Origin: an uncultured Prevotella sp.
Lineage (GTDB): Bacteria; Bacteroidota; Bacteroidia; Bacteroidales; Bacteroidaceae
Assembly (NCBI GenBank): GCA_900316015.1
Contig: ONBG01000005.1
Location: 3,740 to 67,739, forward strand
Reading direction: 5' to 3'
Length of the DNA: 64,000 nucleotides
The notes beneath the pieces were generated by a model. The model searched no databases. It was not told the origin of the DNA and saw only the letters and a program-made list of their open reading frames with translations. How positions within the stretch are numbered: the first letter of the stretch is position 1; each line of letters opens with the position of its first letter. The position numbers and the translations under genes were made by a program. Below, one piece after another: positions 36,518 through 45,366 of this stretch.

Positions 36518-38143
36518 ATGAAAAAATTACTTGCTGCTATTACAACAATTACCTTTTGCCTGACCATGACTCATGCTCAGGTGGAACAGCCTTTGGAAGA
36601 TGTCAACCATGTCATGGATTTAACATACGATTCTTTAGCCAAGGCTCAGACCGCGCGTATTCCTTCTGGATCCTCACGGAAGGGAGATCATCCCGTGCTC
36701 TTCTTGGTAGGAAATTCAACGATGAGAAATGGGACGCTTGGGAATGGTAGTAATGGTCAATGGGGATGGGGATTCTATGCGCATACCTTTTTCGATGAGA
36801 ATAAGATTACAGTAGAGAACCAAGCCTTGGGAGGGATGAGCTCCCGCACCTTCTATACTAAGCTCTGGCCGGATGTCAAGAAAGGGATCAGGCCGGGCGA
36901 CTGGGTGATTATCTCTATTGGTCATAATGATAATGGTCCTTATGACTCAGGACGAGCAAGAGCCAGTATTCCTGGGGTGGGAATGGATTCCCTCAGGGTC
37001 ACGATCCAGGAGACAGGAGTCAAGGAAACTGTATATACATATGGGGAGTATCTCAGAAAATACATACGGGAGACAAGGGCGATAGGAGCTCATCCCATAT
37101 TAATGTCGCTGACACCTCGCGATGATTACGACGCACAAACAGGAAAGATCGTCCGTAAGCAGCATACACAGTGGTGTGCATACGTGGCAGCAACAGAAGG
37201 GGTTCCGTTTGTCGACTTGAATGAGATCTCGGGAGCTAAGCTTGACAGCTATAGCAAATGGAAGGAAAAGTATCATTTTTATCTTGATCATATTCACAGT
37301 AGCCGTTTTGGAGCCATGATGAATGCCAGAAGTGCGGCAGAAGGTATTTACTTTAGTGAGAACCCGGCATTGGCTCCTTTGAAAGCGATGATGGTCCACA
37401 TGGTACCTGATACTTATCCCGTATGCCGGGAAAAGGGGAACCCGGTAGTTTGGATCACTGGTGACTCTACGGTCAAGAACGAAGACAAAGATCCGAAAGG
37501 AATGTGGGGTTGGGGCTCTCAAGCATATACCGTATTCGACTCGAAGAAGATTACTTGCTTTAACGCAGCCAAGGCCGGCAGGTCGGCAAGGACTTTCCTG
37601 AACGAGGGGCGATGGGATAGAGTGTACAACAGTATCCAGCCTGGGGACTTTGTCCTTCTTGAGTTCGGGCACAATGATATCGGTGGTATAGACAAGGATA
37701 AGGAGCGTGGAGAGATTGCCTCTGCGGCTGATACTTGCCATGTGTACCGCTCAGCTAAGACTGGCACCTACGAGCTGGTCTATTCATTTGGATGGTACCT
37801 AAAGAAATTCATTGACGACGTGAGAGAAAAAGGAGGCATTCCTATCTTGGTATCCCTTACCCCGCGCAATGAGTGGCAAGACGGAAAGATCGAGCGTAGG
37901 AATGAAACCTATGGGAAATGGTATCGTCAGGTAGTAAAGGAAACAGGATGCGAATTCGTAGACTTGCATAACCTTACCGCTGATTTCCTGGACAAGAGTT
38001 GCGGCAATAAGGAGAAAGCCTTGAAATACTTCAACCATGACCATACACATACCTCCCTTTTGGGGGCAAGGATAAACGCAAGAAATGTTGCCAAGGGGCT
38101 GAAGGAAATCAATAGTCCTCTGGCAAAATATTTAAAGAGATAG
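36518..38143 (+). CDS. Exported protein with two tandem CE12/SGNH esterase domains
   Basis: 541 residues with a signal peptide (MKKLLAAITTITFCLTMTHAQ). Two rhamnogalacturonan-acetylesterase-like domains lie at about 55-285 and 305-540. Domain 1 has GNST (Ser67), GHND, and DHIH (Asp257/His260); domain 2 has GDST (Ser317), GHND, and DHTH (Asp508/His511). Both therefore keep the Ser-Asp-His residues; domain 1 has Asn instead of Asp in the GDS motif. CE12 enzymes remove acetyl groups from pectin side chains or related sugars. The two domains may differ in substrate. It ends 4 bp before dnaG, although it is more likely to belong functionally to the first glycan locus. Confidence 0.87.
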   Translation: MKKLLAAITTITFCLTMTHAQVEQPLEDVNHVMDLTYDSLAKAQTARIPSGSSRKGDHPVLFLVGNSTMRNGTLGNGSNGQWGWGFYAHTFFDENKITVENQALGGMSSRTFYTKLWPDVKKGIRPGDWVIISIGHNDNGPYDSGRARASIPGVGMDSLRVTIQETGVKETVYTYGEYLRKYIRETRAIGAHPILMSLTPRDDYDAQTGKIVRKQHTQWCAYVAATEGVPFVDLNEISGAKLDSYSKWKEKYHFYLDHIHSSRFGAMMNARSAAEGIYFSENPALAPLKAMMVHMVPDTYPVCREKGNPVVWITGDSTVKNEDKDPKGMWGWGSQAYTVFDSKKITCFNAAKAGRSARTFLNEGRWDRVYNSIQPGDFVLLEFGHNDIGGIDKDKERGEIASAADTCHVYRSAKTGTYELVYSFGWYLKKFIDDVREKGGIPILVSLTPRNEWQDGKIERRNETYGKWYRQVVKETGCEFVDLHNLTADFLDKSCGNKEKALKYFNHDHTHTSLLGARINARNVAKGLKEINSPLAKYLKR

Positions 38144-38147
38144 CGCA

Positions 38148-40157
38148 ATGATAGACAGGGCAACAGTAGAGAGAATCAAGGAGACTGCCAACATCGTAGA
38201 TGTGGTAGGAGAGTTCGTGACATTACGGAAAAGTGGTGCCAACTATAAAGGGTTGTGCCCCTTCCATAATGAAAAGACCCCTTCTTTCTATGTGTCGCCG
38301 GCCCGTGGGACTTGCCATTGCTTTGGATGTGGGAAAGGCGGCAATGCAATTACCTTTATCATGGAGCACGAGCAGATGACGTATCCAGAGGCACTCCGAT
38401 GGCTGGCCAAGAAGTATCATATCGAGATCCAGGAAAGGGAGTTGACAAGTGAAGAAAAGCAACAGCAAAGTGAAAGGGAAAGCATGTTCATCGTTAATGA
38501 ATGGGCAAATGAGTATTTCCAGAAGATTCTCCACCATGACGTAGATGGCATTGCCTTTGGGATGCAGTATTTCCGTAGCCGTGGCTTTCGCGATGATACT
38601 ATCACTAAATTTCAGTTAGGTTATGACCTGCCTGACCGCCTGGCATTAGGGCGCGCAGCCATGGCAAAAGGTTTCCAAGAACAATATTTAATAGGTGATA
38701 CGGGAACCACGCATGGCACGGGCATTTGCTATAAGAATGATCGTGGCGAGTTGATTGATCGTTATGCGGGCAGGGTGGTCTTCCCTTGGATCAGCTCAAG
38801 CGGACGCATTATAGGTTTTACAGCCCGAGTGTTGGATTCTAGAACAAAGGGTGTCAACCAGAAATATGTTAACTCGCCAGATTCAGAGATCTTTCATAAA
38901 ACCAATGAACTATATGGTATCTTTCAAGCAAAGAAGGCGATTGCCAAGGAGGACCGGGTTTATATGGTGGAAGGTCAGGCGGATGTAATCTCCATGTTTC
39001 AGAGTGGCGTGGAAAACGTCGTGGCAAATTCCGGAACAGCCCTCACCCTTCCTCAGATCCATCTACTGCATCGTTTTACATCGAATATCACACTGATATA
39101 CGACAATGATGCTGCTGGCATTCATGCAGCATTGCGCGGAATGGACATGCTTCTCGCCGAAGGTATGAATGTAAAGGTGCTTCTGTTGCCTGCTGGCGAG
39201 GACCCGGATAGCTTTGCTCGGAAAAATACCGCTGAAGATTTCAAAAAATACATTGAGATGCACCAAACCGATTTTATACAGTTTAAGACCGAGCTCTTGT
39301 TAAATGGTGTCACCGATCAGACCCAGCGTTCGGAGGCAATTGGCTCTATTGTCAGGAGTATTTCTTTTGTCCAAAACCAGATTCTGCGCGATATCTATCT
39401 CCATGACAGTGCCCAGCGTCTTGGAATGAATGAGGCAACGCTCATCAACACGATGAACCGCTATATAAGGGACGGGAAAGAGCAAAAGGCGACAGAAGCG
39501 CGGAGAGAGCAAGAACGATTCCAACCTGAAGCCTCCTCCCAGCCCATCCAACCGGCATCTCCTTTACAACAGGCAACGAAAGTGGAAACGATGCTGATAC
39601 AGTTGGTCATCCGCCATGGAGAGAAGATCATCGTGGATGATGCGCAAGACGACGAAGGGAATGTCTATGCACTGACGGTTGCGCAATTCATCCACTACAA
39701 TTTAACGAGCGATCATTTAGGGTTTCATAATGAGTTGTACAACCAGATCATGCAAGAAGCTGTTGATCATAGTGGGGAAGAAGGCTTTGTGGCTGAGCAG
39801 TATTTTATCCATCATCCAGACATAGAAATCAGCAAACTTGCCTCGGACATGAGCTTCGACCGCTATCAACTGATTCATGCACAACAGATGCTCAAAGAAA
39901 AGGAAACTGAGCCTACAGAAGACGAACAGCAGCAGAAAGAGAAAAAAGACCGAGATCAGTTGAGGGAGCAAGCACGCCACTTACTGCTTGATTTCAAGAT
40001 GGATTATGTTACCCAACACCTGAAGGACCTGCAAAGAGATATTTCCCTGTCCATTAGCGACCCAGAAAAGATGATGAAGCTGATGGCAGAGTACAAAGAC
40101 ATGCAGCAGATCCGTAATTCCTTAGCCAAGGAATTAGGGAATGATATTCTGATATAA
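38148..40157 (+). CDS. dnaG: DNA primase
   Basis: 669 residues. The CHC2 zinc-binding domain is visible near the start (CPFHNEKTPSFYVSP and CHCFGCG), then the Toprim core (VYMVEGQADVISMFQSG, then IYDNDAAGIHAALRG with the acidic metal residues), and a C-terminal region of variable length, rich in Gln/Glu in 430-480 and 585-610, that would contact the DnaB helicase. It makes RNA primers for DNA replication in the cytosol. Length is within the bacterial range. It starts 4 bp after the CE12 gene. Confidence 0.95.
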   Translation: MIDRATVERIKETANIVDVVGEFVTLRKSGANYKGLCPFHNEKTPSFYVSPARGTCHCFGCGKGGNAITFIMEHEQMTYPEALRWLAKKYHIEIQERELTSEEKQQQSERESMFIVNEWANEYFQKILHHDVDGIAFGMQYFRSRGFRDDTITKFQLGYDLPDRLALGRAAMAKGFQEQYLIGDTGTTHGTGICYKNDRGELIDRYAGRVVFPWISSSGRIIGFTARVLDSRTKGVNQKYVNSPDSEIFHKTNELYGIFQAKKAIAKEDRVYMVEGQADVISMFQSGVENVVANSGTALTLPQIHLLHRFTSNITLIYDNDAAGIHAALRGMDMLLAEGMNVKVLLLPAGEDPDSFARKNTAEDFKKYIEMHQTDFIQFKTELLLNGVTDQTQRSEAIGSIVRSISFVQNQILRDIYLHDSAQRLGMNEATLINTMNRYIRDGKEQKATEARREQERFQPEASSQPIQPASPLQQATKVETMLIQLVIRHGEKIIVDDAQDDEGNVYALTVAQFIHYNLTSDHLGFHNELYNQIMQEAVDHSGEEGFVAEQYFIHHPDIEISKLASDMSFDRYQLIHAQQMLKEKETEPTEDEQQQKEKKDRDQLREQARHLLLDFKMDYVTQHLKDLQRDISLSISDPEKMMKLMAEYKDMQQIRNSLAKELGNDILI

Positions 40158-40222
40158 TGCCTTTAAACGGAGTCGACTACAAATTTTAACATGAAACATT
40201 TCACATTTTACAATATATTACG

Positions 40223-40230
40223 TATTTTTG
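40223..40230 (+). promoter_or_regulatory. -7 box of the YbjN/TPR-queD-queE transcript
   Basis: TATTTTTG fits TAnnTTTG and ends 12 bp before the ATG at 40243. The expected -33 TTTG is not clear. Confidence 0.4.
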
Positions 40231-40242
40231 TAATTGAATAAA

Positions 40243-41961
40243 ATGGGAGATCCGATTTCTTTCACACTAAGAATTACCCTTTGGGCTATTGTCATTGTCT
40301 TAGTCCTCATGGCAGAACGTGCCTGGAGAAAACATCACAAGGCAGGGCGGGGTTCGTATGCGCATAGCCAGAAAGAGAACCAAATTTTGGTCAGCAATGC
40401 CTTGAAAGCCTTAAATTGTCAATGTAAATGGGAAAAAGAGCAGGGAGGCAAGATAGCCAAGTTCGATTTCCAAACGGGTCATTTCCGCTTGCGTATAGAG
40501 GATGGGTCCCCTTATGTTCGGCTATCTTACCTTTTCGTTTTTGATGCACCCTTAGTAGATATAGAACTGGTGAGGAATGTATGTAACCAATGCAATATCA
40601 ATTCGGAGAATATACGCGTTGTTTATAGCATCAACGAAGAGAACAACGTGGTGGATGTCCATATCTTAAGCGGATTGTTGCTTGCTGACAGTACGGCAAA
40701 AGACGTCTTGTCTCATGCTATGTTGGACATGTTCAGATGGCAGAATGCTTTTTTCAGGAGGTTTCATGATTTGCAGGATTCAAACGCCAATGCAGAGGGT
40801 CGCGATTTAGAGAAAGACCATGCCATGTATCAAAGAGAACTCTTCTTGGTCAGGGAGCAGGAAATCATGCATCAGTCCGTAGGACCAGAATGGAGGCAAG
40901 ATGTAAGCAAAGTAATGTCTCTAAAACAAGTGTTGTCGACAACTCTCGGTCTAAATGACATCATCCCGATCCGGATGGCTGTCGTCAAGGAAGACGTGCA
41001 AGAGATAACCGACACGGCATCCACACTCAATTACGACCTGTCTTCGCTGTTGATTGAGAAGGGGCAGTTCGTCAGGGAGAATGCAGGGATCCGATTGCTC
41101 TTCTTTAATGCCCGCCAACCCGAGAAGGAAAGGCAGTTGAACATCAGCCTGTGTAGTGAGAAAGGTACCGAAGATGCTCTCTATTATCGCATCACCATGA
41201 CAGTCATTCCTTTGTCTATCCAAAGAATCATTCCTGCAGGGAGCAATGAAAACCGACAGGAGATGTGCAGTATACTTGTCGCTTACGATTTAAAGTCTAA
41301 CAAAAAACAGCTCGATGAATTCCATTACATGTGGAAGGAAGCCATGGCCATTCGAAGAGGCAAGGAAAATGAGAAAATGAGCGATGAGCAAAGGCTGATC
41401 TGCGATTGCCTTGATCCTCAGGAAGGATACCATCTCTATCGGGGAAGAGCATTATATCAACAGAAGCGGTTCTACGAGGCATTATTTCACTTGGAGAATG
41501 CCTTTTCGGCGATGGAAAAGAGGTTTGACACGATGAAGGGATCCCAAGAAAGCAAGTTCTATGAAACCTGCTATCTGATCGGGTCATGCTATTGTGAGCT
41601 TGGTCAATACAAGCGTGCCTATTATTATTTGCAAATGACTTTGTCCTTAAACCGGATTACCTTTACAGAAGAATTCATCAACTGCTTAGTAAACAGTGGG
41701 GATCATCGTGCGATCAAGACAATAGACAACTATTTCAACGAGGTAGAACTATCATTGGATTTAGAGGAAAAATCAGAACCAGGGGAGCATATTGTCCACT
41801 TCTTAGACTTTCTGAAACGCCGAAAGGCGTATGCCTTGGTCAGCCGTCACCGGTTCGACGAGGCAGAGGAGTTGCTCAAGGCAATGTTGGACGATCCCGG
41901 CAACAGTGATTTTGCCATTAATGAATTAGCATATATACAAAAGATAAAAGATAACGGGTAA
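40243..41961 (+). CDS. Membrane-anchored protein with YbjN-like and TPR-like parts, function unknown
   Basis: 572 residues. The ATG at 40243 is used; the frame also offers a TTG at 40234. A membrane anchor lies at about residues 6-24 (LRITLWAIVIVLVLMAERAW). The segment from 45 to 150 (NQILVSNALKALNCQCKWEK, then FRLRIEDGSPYVRLSYLFVF) resembles the YbjN / type III chaperone-like fold, and the C-terminal third (about 395-570) has helix pairs like TPR repeats (GYHLYRGRALYQQKRFYEALFHLENAF). Such proteins act as assembly or binding platforms, but no function is known here. It ends directly at the queD start, with the stop codon at 41959-41961, so it is probably in the same transcript. Confidence 0.7.
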   Translation: MGDPISFTLRITLWAIVIVLVLMAERAWRKHHKAGRGSYAHSQKENQILVSNALKALNCQCKWEKEQGGKIAKFDFQTGHFRLRIEDGSPYVRLSYLFVFDAPLVDIELVRNVCNQCNINSENIRVVYSINEENNVVDVHILSGLLLADSTAKDVLSHAMLDMFRWQNAFFRRFHDLQDSNANAEGRDLEKDHAMYQRELFLVREQEIMHQSVGPEWRQDVSKVMSLKQVLSTTLGLNDIIPIRMAVVKEDVQEITDTASTLNYDLSSLLIEKGQFVRENAGIRLLFFNARQPEKERQLNISLCSEKGTEDALYYRITMTVIPLSIQRIIPAGSNENRQEMCSILVAYDLKSNKKQLDEFHYMWKEAMAIRRGKENEKMSDEQRLICDCLDPQEGYHLYRGRALYQQKRFYEALFHLENAFSAMEKRFDTMKGSQESKFYETCYLIGSCYCELGQYKRAYYYLQMTLSLNRITFTEEFINCLVNSGDHRAIKTIDNYFNEVELSLDLEEKSEPGEHIVHFLDFLKRRKAYALVSRHRFDEAEELLKAMLDDPGNSDFAINELAYIQKIKDNG

Positions 41962-42315
41962 ATGTATTATTTACAGAAGAGCTTTGAAATATCTGCCAGT
42001 CATCATTTGACCCTTAGCTACAAAAGCAAGTGCACACGGGTGCATGGGCATAATTGGCATGTGACGGTCTTTTGCAAGGCAAAAGAACTGAACGCAGATG
42101 GGATGGTGGAAGACTTTAGCCTGATCAAAGAAAAGATACATGGGCGGCTCGACCATGCAGACATCAATGGGATCCTCCCTTTTAACCCAACAGCGGAAAA
42201 CATTGCACGTTGGATCACGGAGCAGATTCCTACTTGCTACAAAGCTGTCGTCCAGGAAAGTGATGATAATATTGCAATATACGTAGTGGATGAGGACGAT
42301 GAAACGCATTCATGA
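41962..42315 (+). CDS. queD: 6-carboxytetrahydropterin synthase
   Basis: 117 residues, normal for QueD. The zinc His residues are in SASHHLTLSYKSKCTRVHGHNWHV (shown by the pieces SHHLTL and HGHNWHV), and the catalytic Cys lies in the KCTRVHG segment. It makes 6-carboxytetrahydropterin from 7,8-dihydroneopterin triphosphate on the way to the tRNA base queuosine. The next gene, queE, overlaps it by 17 bp, so the two are coupled. Confidence 0.95.
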   Translation: MYYLQKSFEISASHHLTLSYKSKCTRVHGHNWHVTVFCKAKELNADGMVEDFSLIKEKIHGRLDHADINGILPFNPTAENIARWITEQIPTCYKAVVQESDDNIAIYVVDEDDETHS

Positions 42316-42859
42316 GATATTTTACTCCTTGCAAGGGGAAGGAAAGCATACTGGTCGTGCTGCCGTTTTTATTCGCTTCAGCGGATGCAACCTGAATTGT
42401 CCCTTTTGCGATACCGACTTCATCTCCTATCGGGAGATGACCGACGAGGAGATTGTTAGGGAGATTGATAGGTATCCTTCACGCTTTGTCGTCTTGACGG
42501 GTGGTGAACCTTCTTTGCAAGTTGATCATGCCCTGGTTGACCTATTGCACCAACAGGGATATGAAGTGGCGATGGAAAGTAATGGTACTCATCTTCCACC
42601 CAAGGGTATCGACTGGCTGACCATTTCGCCGAAAGTTACTCCCGTGGTCAAAGAATGCCAAGAGCTGAAATGTATTTTTGATGGACATGGGGACGTCTGC
42701 GACTATGGCATCCAAGCAGATGAGTATTACCTACAACCTTGCGATGTGGGAGACGTGGAAAAGAACAAGGCGATCGTGAGCCAATGTGTGGAATACATTA
42801 AGCAGCATCCACGATGGCGGCTATCCTTGCAGACCCATAAATTAGTAGGATTTCAATGA
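42299..42859 (+). CDS. queE: 7-carboxy-7-deazaguanine synthase (radical SAM)
   Basis: 186 residues from MKRIHEIFYSLQGEG; the ATG at 42299 overlaps the end of queD. The CxxxCxxC cluster motif is CNLNCPFC, preceded by RFSGC, and the product binds [4Fe-4S] and SAM. QueE converts 6-carboxytetrahydropterin to CDG, the next step of queuosine synthesis. The length is slightly short, as in other small QueE proteins. It overlaps the cardiolipin synthase start by 4 bp (ATGA at 42856). Confidence 0.93.
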   Translation: MKRIHEIFYSLQGEGKHTGRAAVFIRFSGCNLNCPFCDTDFISYREMTDEEIVREIDRYPSRFVVLTGGEPSLQVDHALVDLLHQQGYEVAMESNGTHLPPKGIDWLTISPKVTPVVKECQELKCIFDGHGDVCDYGIQADEYYLQPCDVGDVEKNKAIVSQCVEYIKQHPRWRLSLQTHKLVGFQ

Positions 42860-44280
42860 TTTACGTTCGGTGGATCATATTCTCGGTATATGTGCTCGCC
42901 GTTGTGGCGACGATGCTGAAGGTACTGATGGACAACCGGCAGCCAGCCAAGACCATGGCATGGATCTTGGTTTTGTATTTCCTGCCCCTCCTAGGCATTA
43001 TCCTGTATTTCTTCTTTGGGCAGAATACGCGCAAGGAAAGGTTGATTAGCCAACGGAGCCTGGACCAATTGACCAAGCGCTCGATGTTAGAATTCGCCGA
43101 GCAGGAAGACCTGCATATTCCAGAGAGCCATCGCTCTTTGATGAAGTTGTTTGCAAACCAGAACATGTCCTTGCCTTTCAAGGATAATGAGGTTACCACC
43201 TTCTTGAATGGCTATGAGTTCTTTCCCGCCTTTTTATCAGAGATAGGGAAAGCACAAGACCATATCCATATCGACGTGTTCATCTTCGAGGATGACGCCT
43301 TGGGGCGTTTGGTTGCCGATGCATTGATGGACAAGGCAAAGGAAGGAGTCGAGGTCCGGTTGATTTACGATGACGTGGCATGCTGGCATGTTCGTCATTC
43401 CTTCTTCGAGAAGATGCGGAATGCCGGGATTGATGTCCATGCCTTCATGCCCGTGAAGTTCCCGATGTTCACCAGTAAGGTAAACTATAGGAATCATCGT
43501 AAATTATGCGTGATCGATGGGAATGTAGGGTTTGTTGGAGGAATGAACATAGCCCTGCGGTATGTGAAAGGGACGGGCTCCCAACCATGGCGTGATACCC
43601 ACCTGATGATTCGCGGAGGGGCTGTCTACGCCATCCAGAGGGCATTTTTAGTCGATTGGTATTTCGTCGACCGAACCTTGATCACCAATCGGAAGTATTA
43701 TCCGCCGATCGATCCGTCAATCCGGAACAATTGTGTTGCCCAAGTAGTAACCAGTAGCCCGATCTCAGAATGGCCTGAAATCATGCAGGGATATGTACGT
43801 ATCCTGCTTGAGGCGAAAAGGTATGTGTACATGGAATCGCCTTATTTCCTGCCCACAGAGCCTATTCTTTTTGCAATGAGGACCGCCGCTCTGACAGGTG
43901 TCGACGTACGCTTGATGATACCCTACAAGACTGACACGCGACTCGTGGAATGGGCTTCTCGTTCTTATGTGATAGAAACCCTAGAAGCGGGGGTAAAGGT
44001 GTTCTTCTACAAGGCAGGGTTCAACCACAGCAAGCTTCTCGTCTGCGATGATAGCCTTTGTACATGCGGGTCCACAAATGTAGATTTCCGTAGTTTCGAG
44101 AACGACTTCGAGTCGAACATCTTTTTTTATGACGAAGGCATGGCACTGCGCATGAAGAAGATCTATTTAGACGATGAAAAGCAAAGCATTCCATCTTCAG
44201 ACGTGGCTGAGCTGACACATCAACCCTTCCTGAGGCGGTTATGGGAGTCACTCATCCGGCTGCTATCGCCCTTGATGTAG
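42856..44280 (+). CDS. cls: Cardiolipin synthase
   Basis: 474 residues. Two N-terminal membrane helices (about 2-22 and 33-53), then two phospholipase-D HKD domains: NHRKLCVIDGNVGFVGGMN (about 212-230) and NHSKLLVCDDSLCTCGSTN (about 391-410). It joins two phosphatidylglycerol molecules, or PG with another lipid, into cardiolipin at the inner membrane. It overlaps queE by 4 bp. The overlap suggests shared transcription but the pathways are unrelated. Confidence 0.94.
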   Translation: MIYVRWIIFSVYVLAVVATMLKVLMDNRQPAKTMAWILVLYFLPLLGIILYFFFGQNTRKERLISQRSLDQLTKRSMLEFAEQEDLHIPESHRSLMKLFANQNMSLPFKDNEVTTFLNGYEFFPAFLSEIGKAQDHIHIDVFIFEDDALGRLVADALMDKAKEGVEVRLIYDDVACWHVRHSFFEKMRNAGIDVHAFMPVKFPMFTSKVNYRNHRKLCVIDGNVGFVGGMNIALRYVKGTGSQPWRDTHLMIRGGAVYAIQRAFLVDWYFVDRTLITNRKYYPPIDPSIRNNCVAQVVTSSPISEWPEIMQGYVRILLEAKRYVYMESPYFLPTEPILFAMRTAALTGVDVRLMIPYKTDTRLVEWASRSYVIETLEAGVKVFFYKAGFNHSKLLVCDDSLCTCGSTNVDFRSFENDFESNIFFYDEGMALRMKKIYLDDEKQSIPSSDVAELTHQPFLRRLWESLIRLLSPLM

Positions 44281-44324
44281 GCTCATTTATTTGCTAATTT
44301 ACAACTTGTTTTGATAAAATAGTG

Positions 44325-44332
44325 TACTTTTG
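44325..44332 (+). promoter_or_regulatory. -7 box of the murein-peptide gene pair
   Basis: TACTTTTG fits TAnnTTTG and lies 26 bp before the peptidase ATG at 44359. A TTTG lies upstream at 44310-44313, but the 11-bp gap is too short for a standard -33 element, so only the -7 box is claimed. Confidence 0.4.
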
Positions 44333-44358
44333 TATCATATTAAATATTATATACAGGC

Positions 44359-45360
44359 ATGAGGATAATAGAACTTTCATGGGGCAGGTTGCTGAGCGTA
44401 TCCTTGCTCATGATGTTTGCAATGTGTGGCCTTGCCAAGGATGGGAGCGATTCTCTAACGTCAGAAACCACCCGGTGGGCAATCGTGAATGTGTCTTGCT
44501 GCAATCTGCGAACAAGTGGGGATTACGACGCGGGGATGGAGACCCAGGCTTTATTGGGGATGCCCATCCGAGTTGAACAAGAAGGCACATGGCTGAAGGT
44601 GAGGACACCCGATGAAGACCCTGCGTGGGTATTGCATTCCTCTGTGGTCATGGCATCAATAGCGCAATTGGAAAGGTGGAATCACTCGCCGCAAGTGGTC
44701 GTGACCGCCATCTATGGCTTTGTCTACGAGAAGCCTAATCGCTTTTCTTTGCCCGTGAGTGATGTGGTGGCAAGCAACCGGTTGAAGTTGTTGGCTAAAA
44801 AAGGAAAGTTCTATCACGTGGAATATCCTGACGGTAGGCGGGGCTACCTCCCGGTCTCGGATGCGCAACCTTTGAAAGCATGGAGGAAAAGCCTAAGGAA
44901 AGACGCACGCAGCATCATCGCCACAGCGAAGAAGCTGACGGGGATTCCCTATATGTGGGGAGGGACCAGCACGAAAGGTGTTGACTGCAGTGGCTTCATC
45001 CGCACCGTTCTTCTTCAGCATGATATCATTATCCCTCGCAACGCCTCTCAACAAGCCAAGAAAGGGCTGCATCTTGACATTGCTCCCGATTTTGGGAATC
45101 TCATTCCCGGTGACTTGGTTTTCTTTGGTAGGAAGGCTACCGATGAGAAGCCTGCCCATGTCTCTCATGTAGGGATGTATATCGGAAATGGGAAATTCAT
45201 CCATTCCTTGGGATTCGTTCATGTCAGCAGCTTCCTTCCTGAGGACCCTGAGTATGATGAATACAATCTCAACCGTCTGCTCTGGGCACAAAGGATCTTG
45301 CCTTTCATCAACAAAGAAGAAGGGTTGACAACAACGGATAGAAATGAATATTATAGATAA
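44359..45360 (+). CDS. Exported NlpC/P60 (C40) peptidase with SH3 domains, YkfC-like
   Basis: 333 residues with a signal peptide (about 1-26). Two SH3b-like domains (about 40-100 and 115-170) precede an NlpC/P60 domain at about 180-315 with catalytic Cys210 (GVDCSGF), His270 (SHVGMYIG) and His282. The arrangement matches YkfC, a gamma-D-glutamyl-L-diamino acid endopeptidase that cuts L-Ala-gamma-D-Glu-meso-diaminopimelate peptides. The next gene encodes a matching dipeptide epimerase, which supports processing of murein peptides in the periplasm. It is 6 bp before that gene. Confidence 0.88.
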   Translation: MRIIELSWGRLLSVSLLMMFAMCGLAKDGSDSLTSETTRWAIVNVSCCNLRTSGDYDAGMETQALLGMPIRVEQEGTWLKVRTPDEDPAWVLHSSVVMASIAQLERWNHSPQVVVTAIYGFVYEKPNRFSLPVSDVVASNRLKLLAKKGKFYHVEYPDGRRGYLPVSDAQPLKAWRKSLRKDARSIIATAKKLTGIPYMWGGTSTKGVDCSGFIRTVLLQHDIIIPRNASQQAKKGLHLDIAPDFGNLIPGDLVFFGRKATDEKPAHVSHVGMYIGNGKFIHSLGFVHVSSFLPEDPEYDEYNLNRLLWAQRILPFINKEEGLTTTDRNEYYR

Positions 45361-45366
45361 TTTAGG

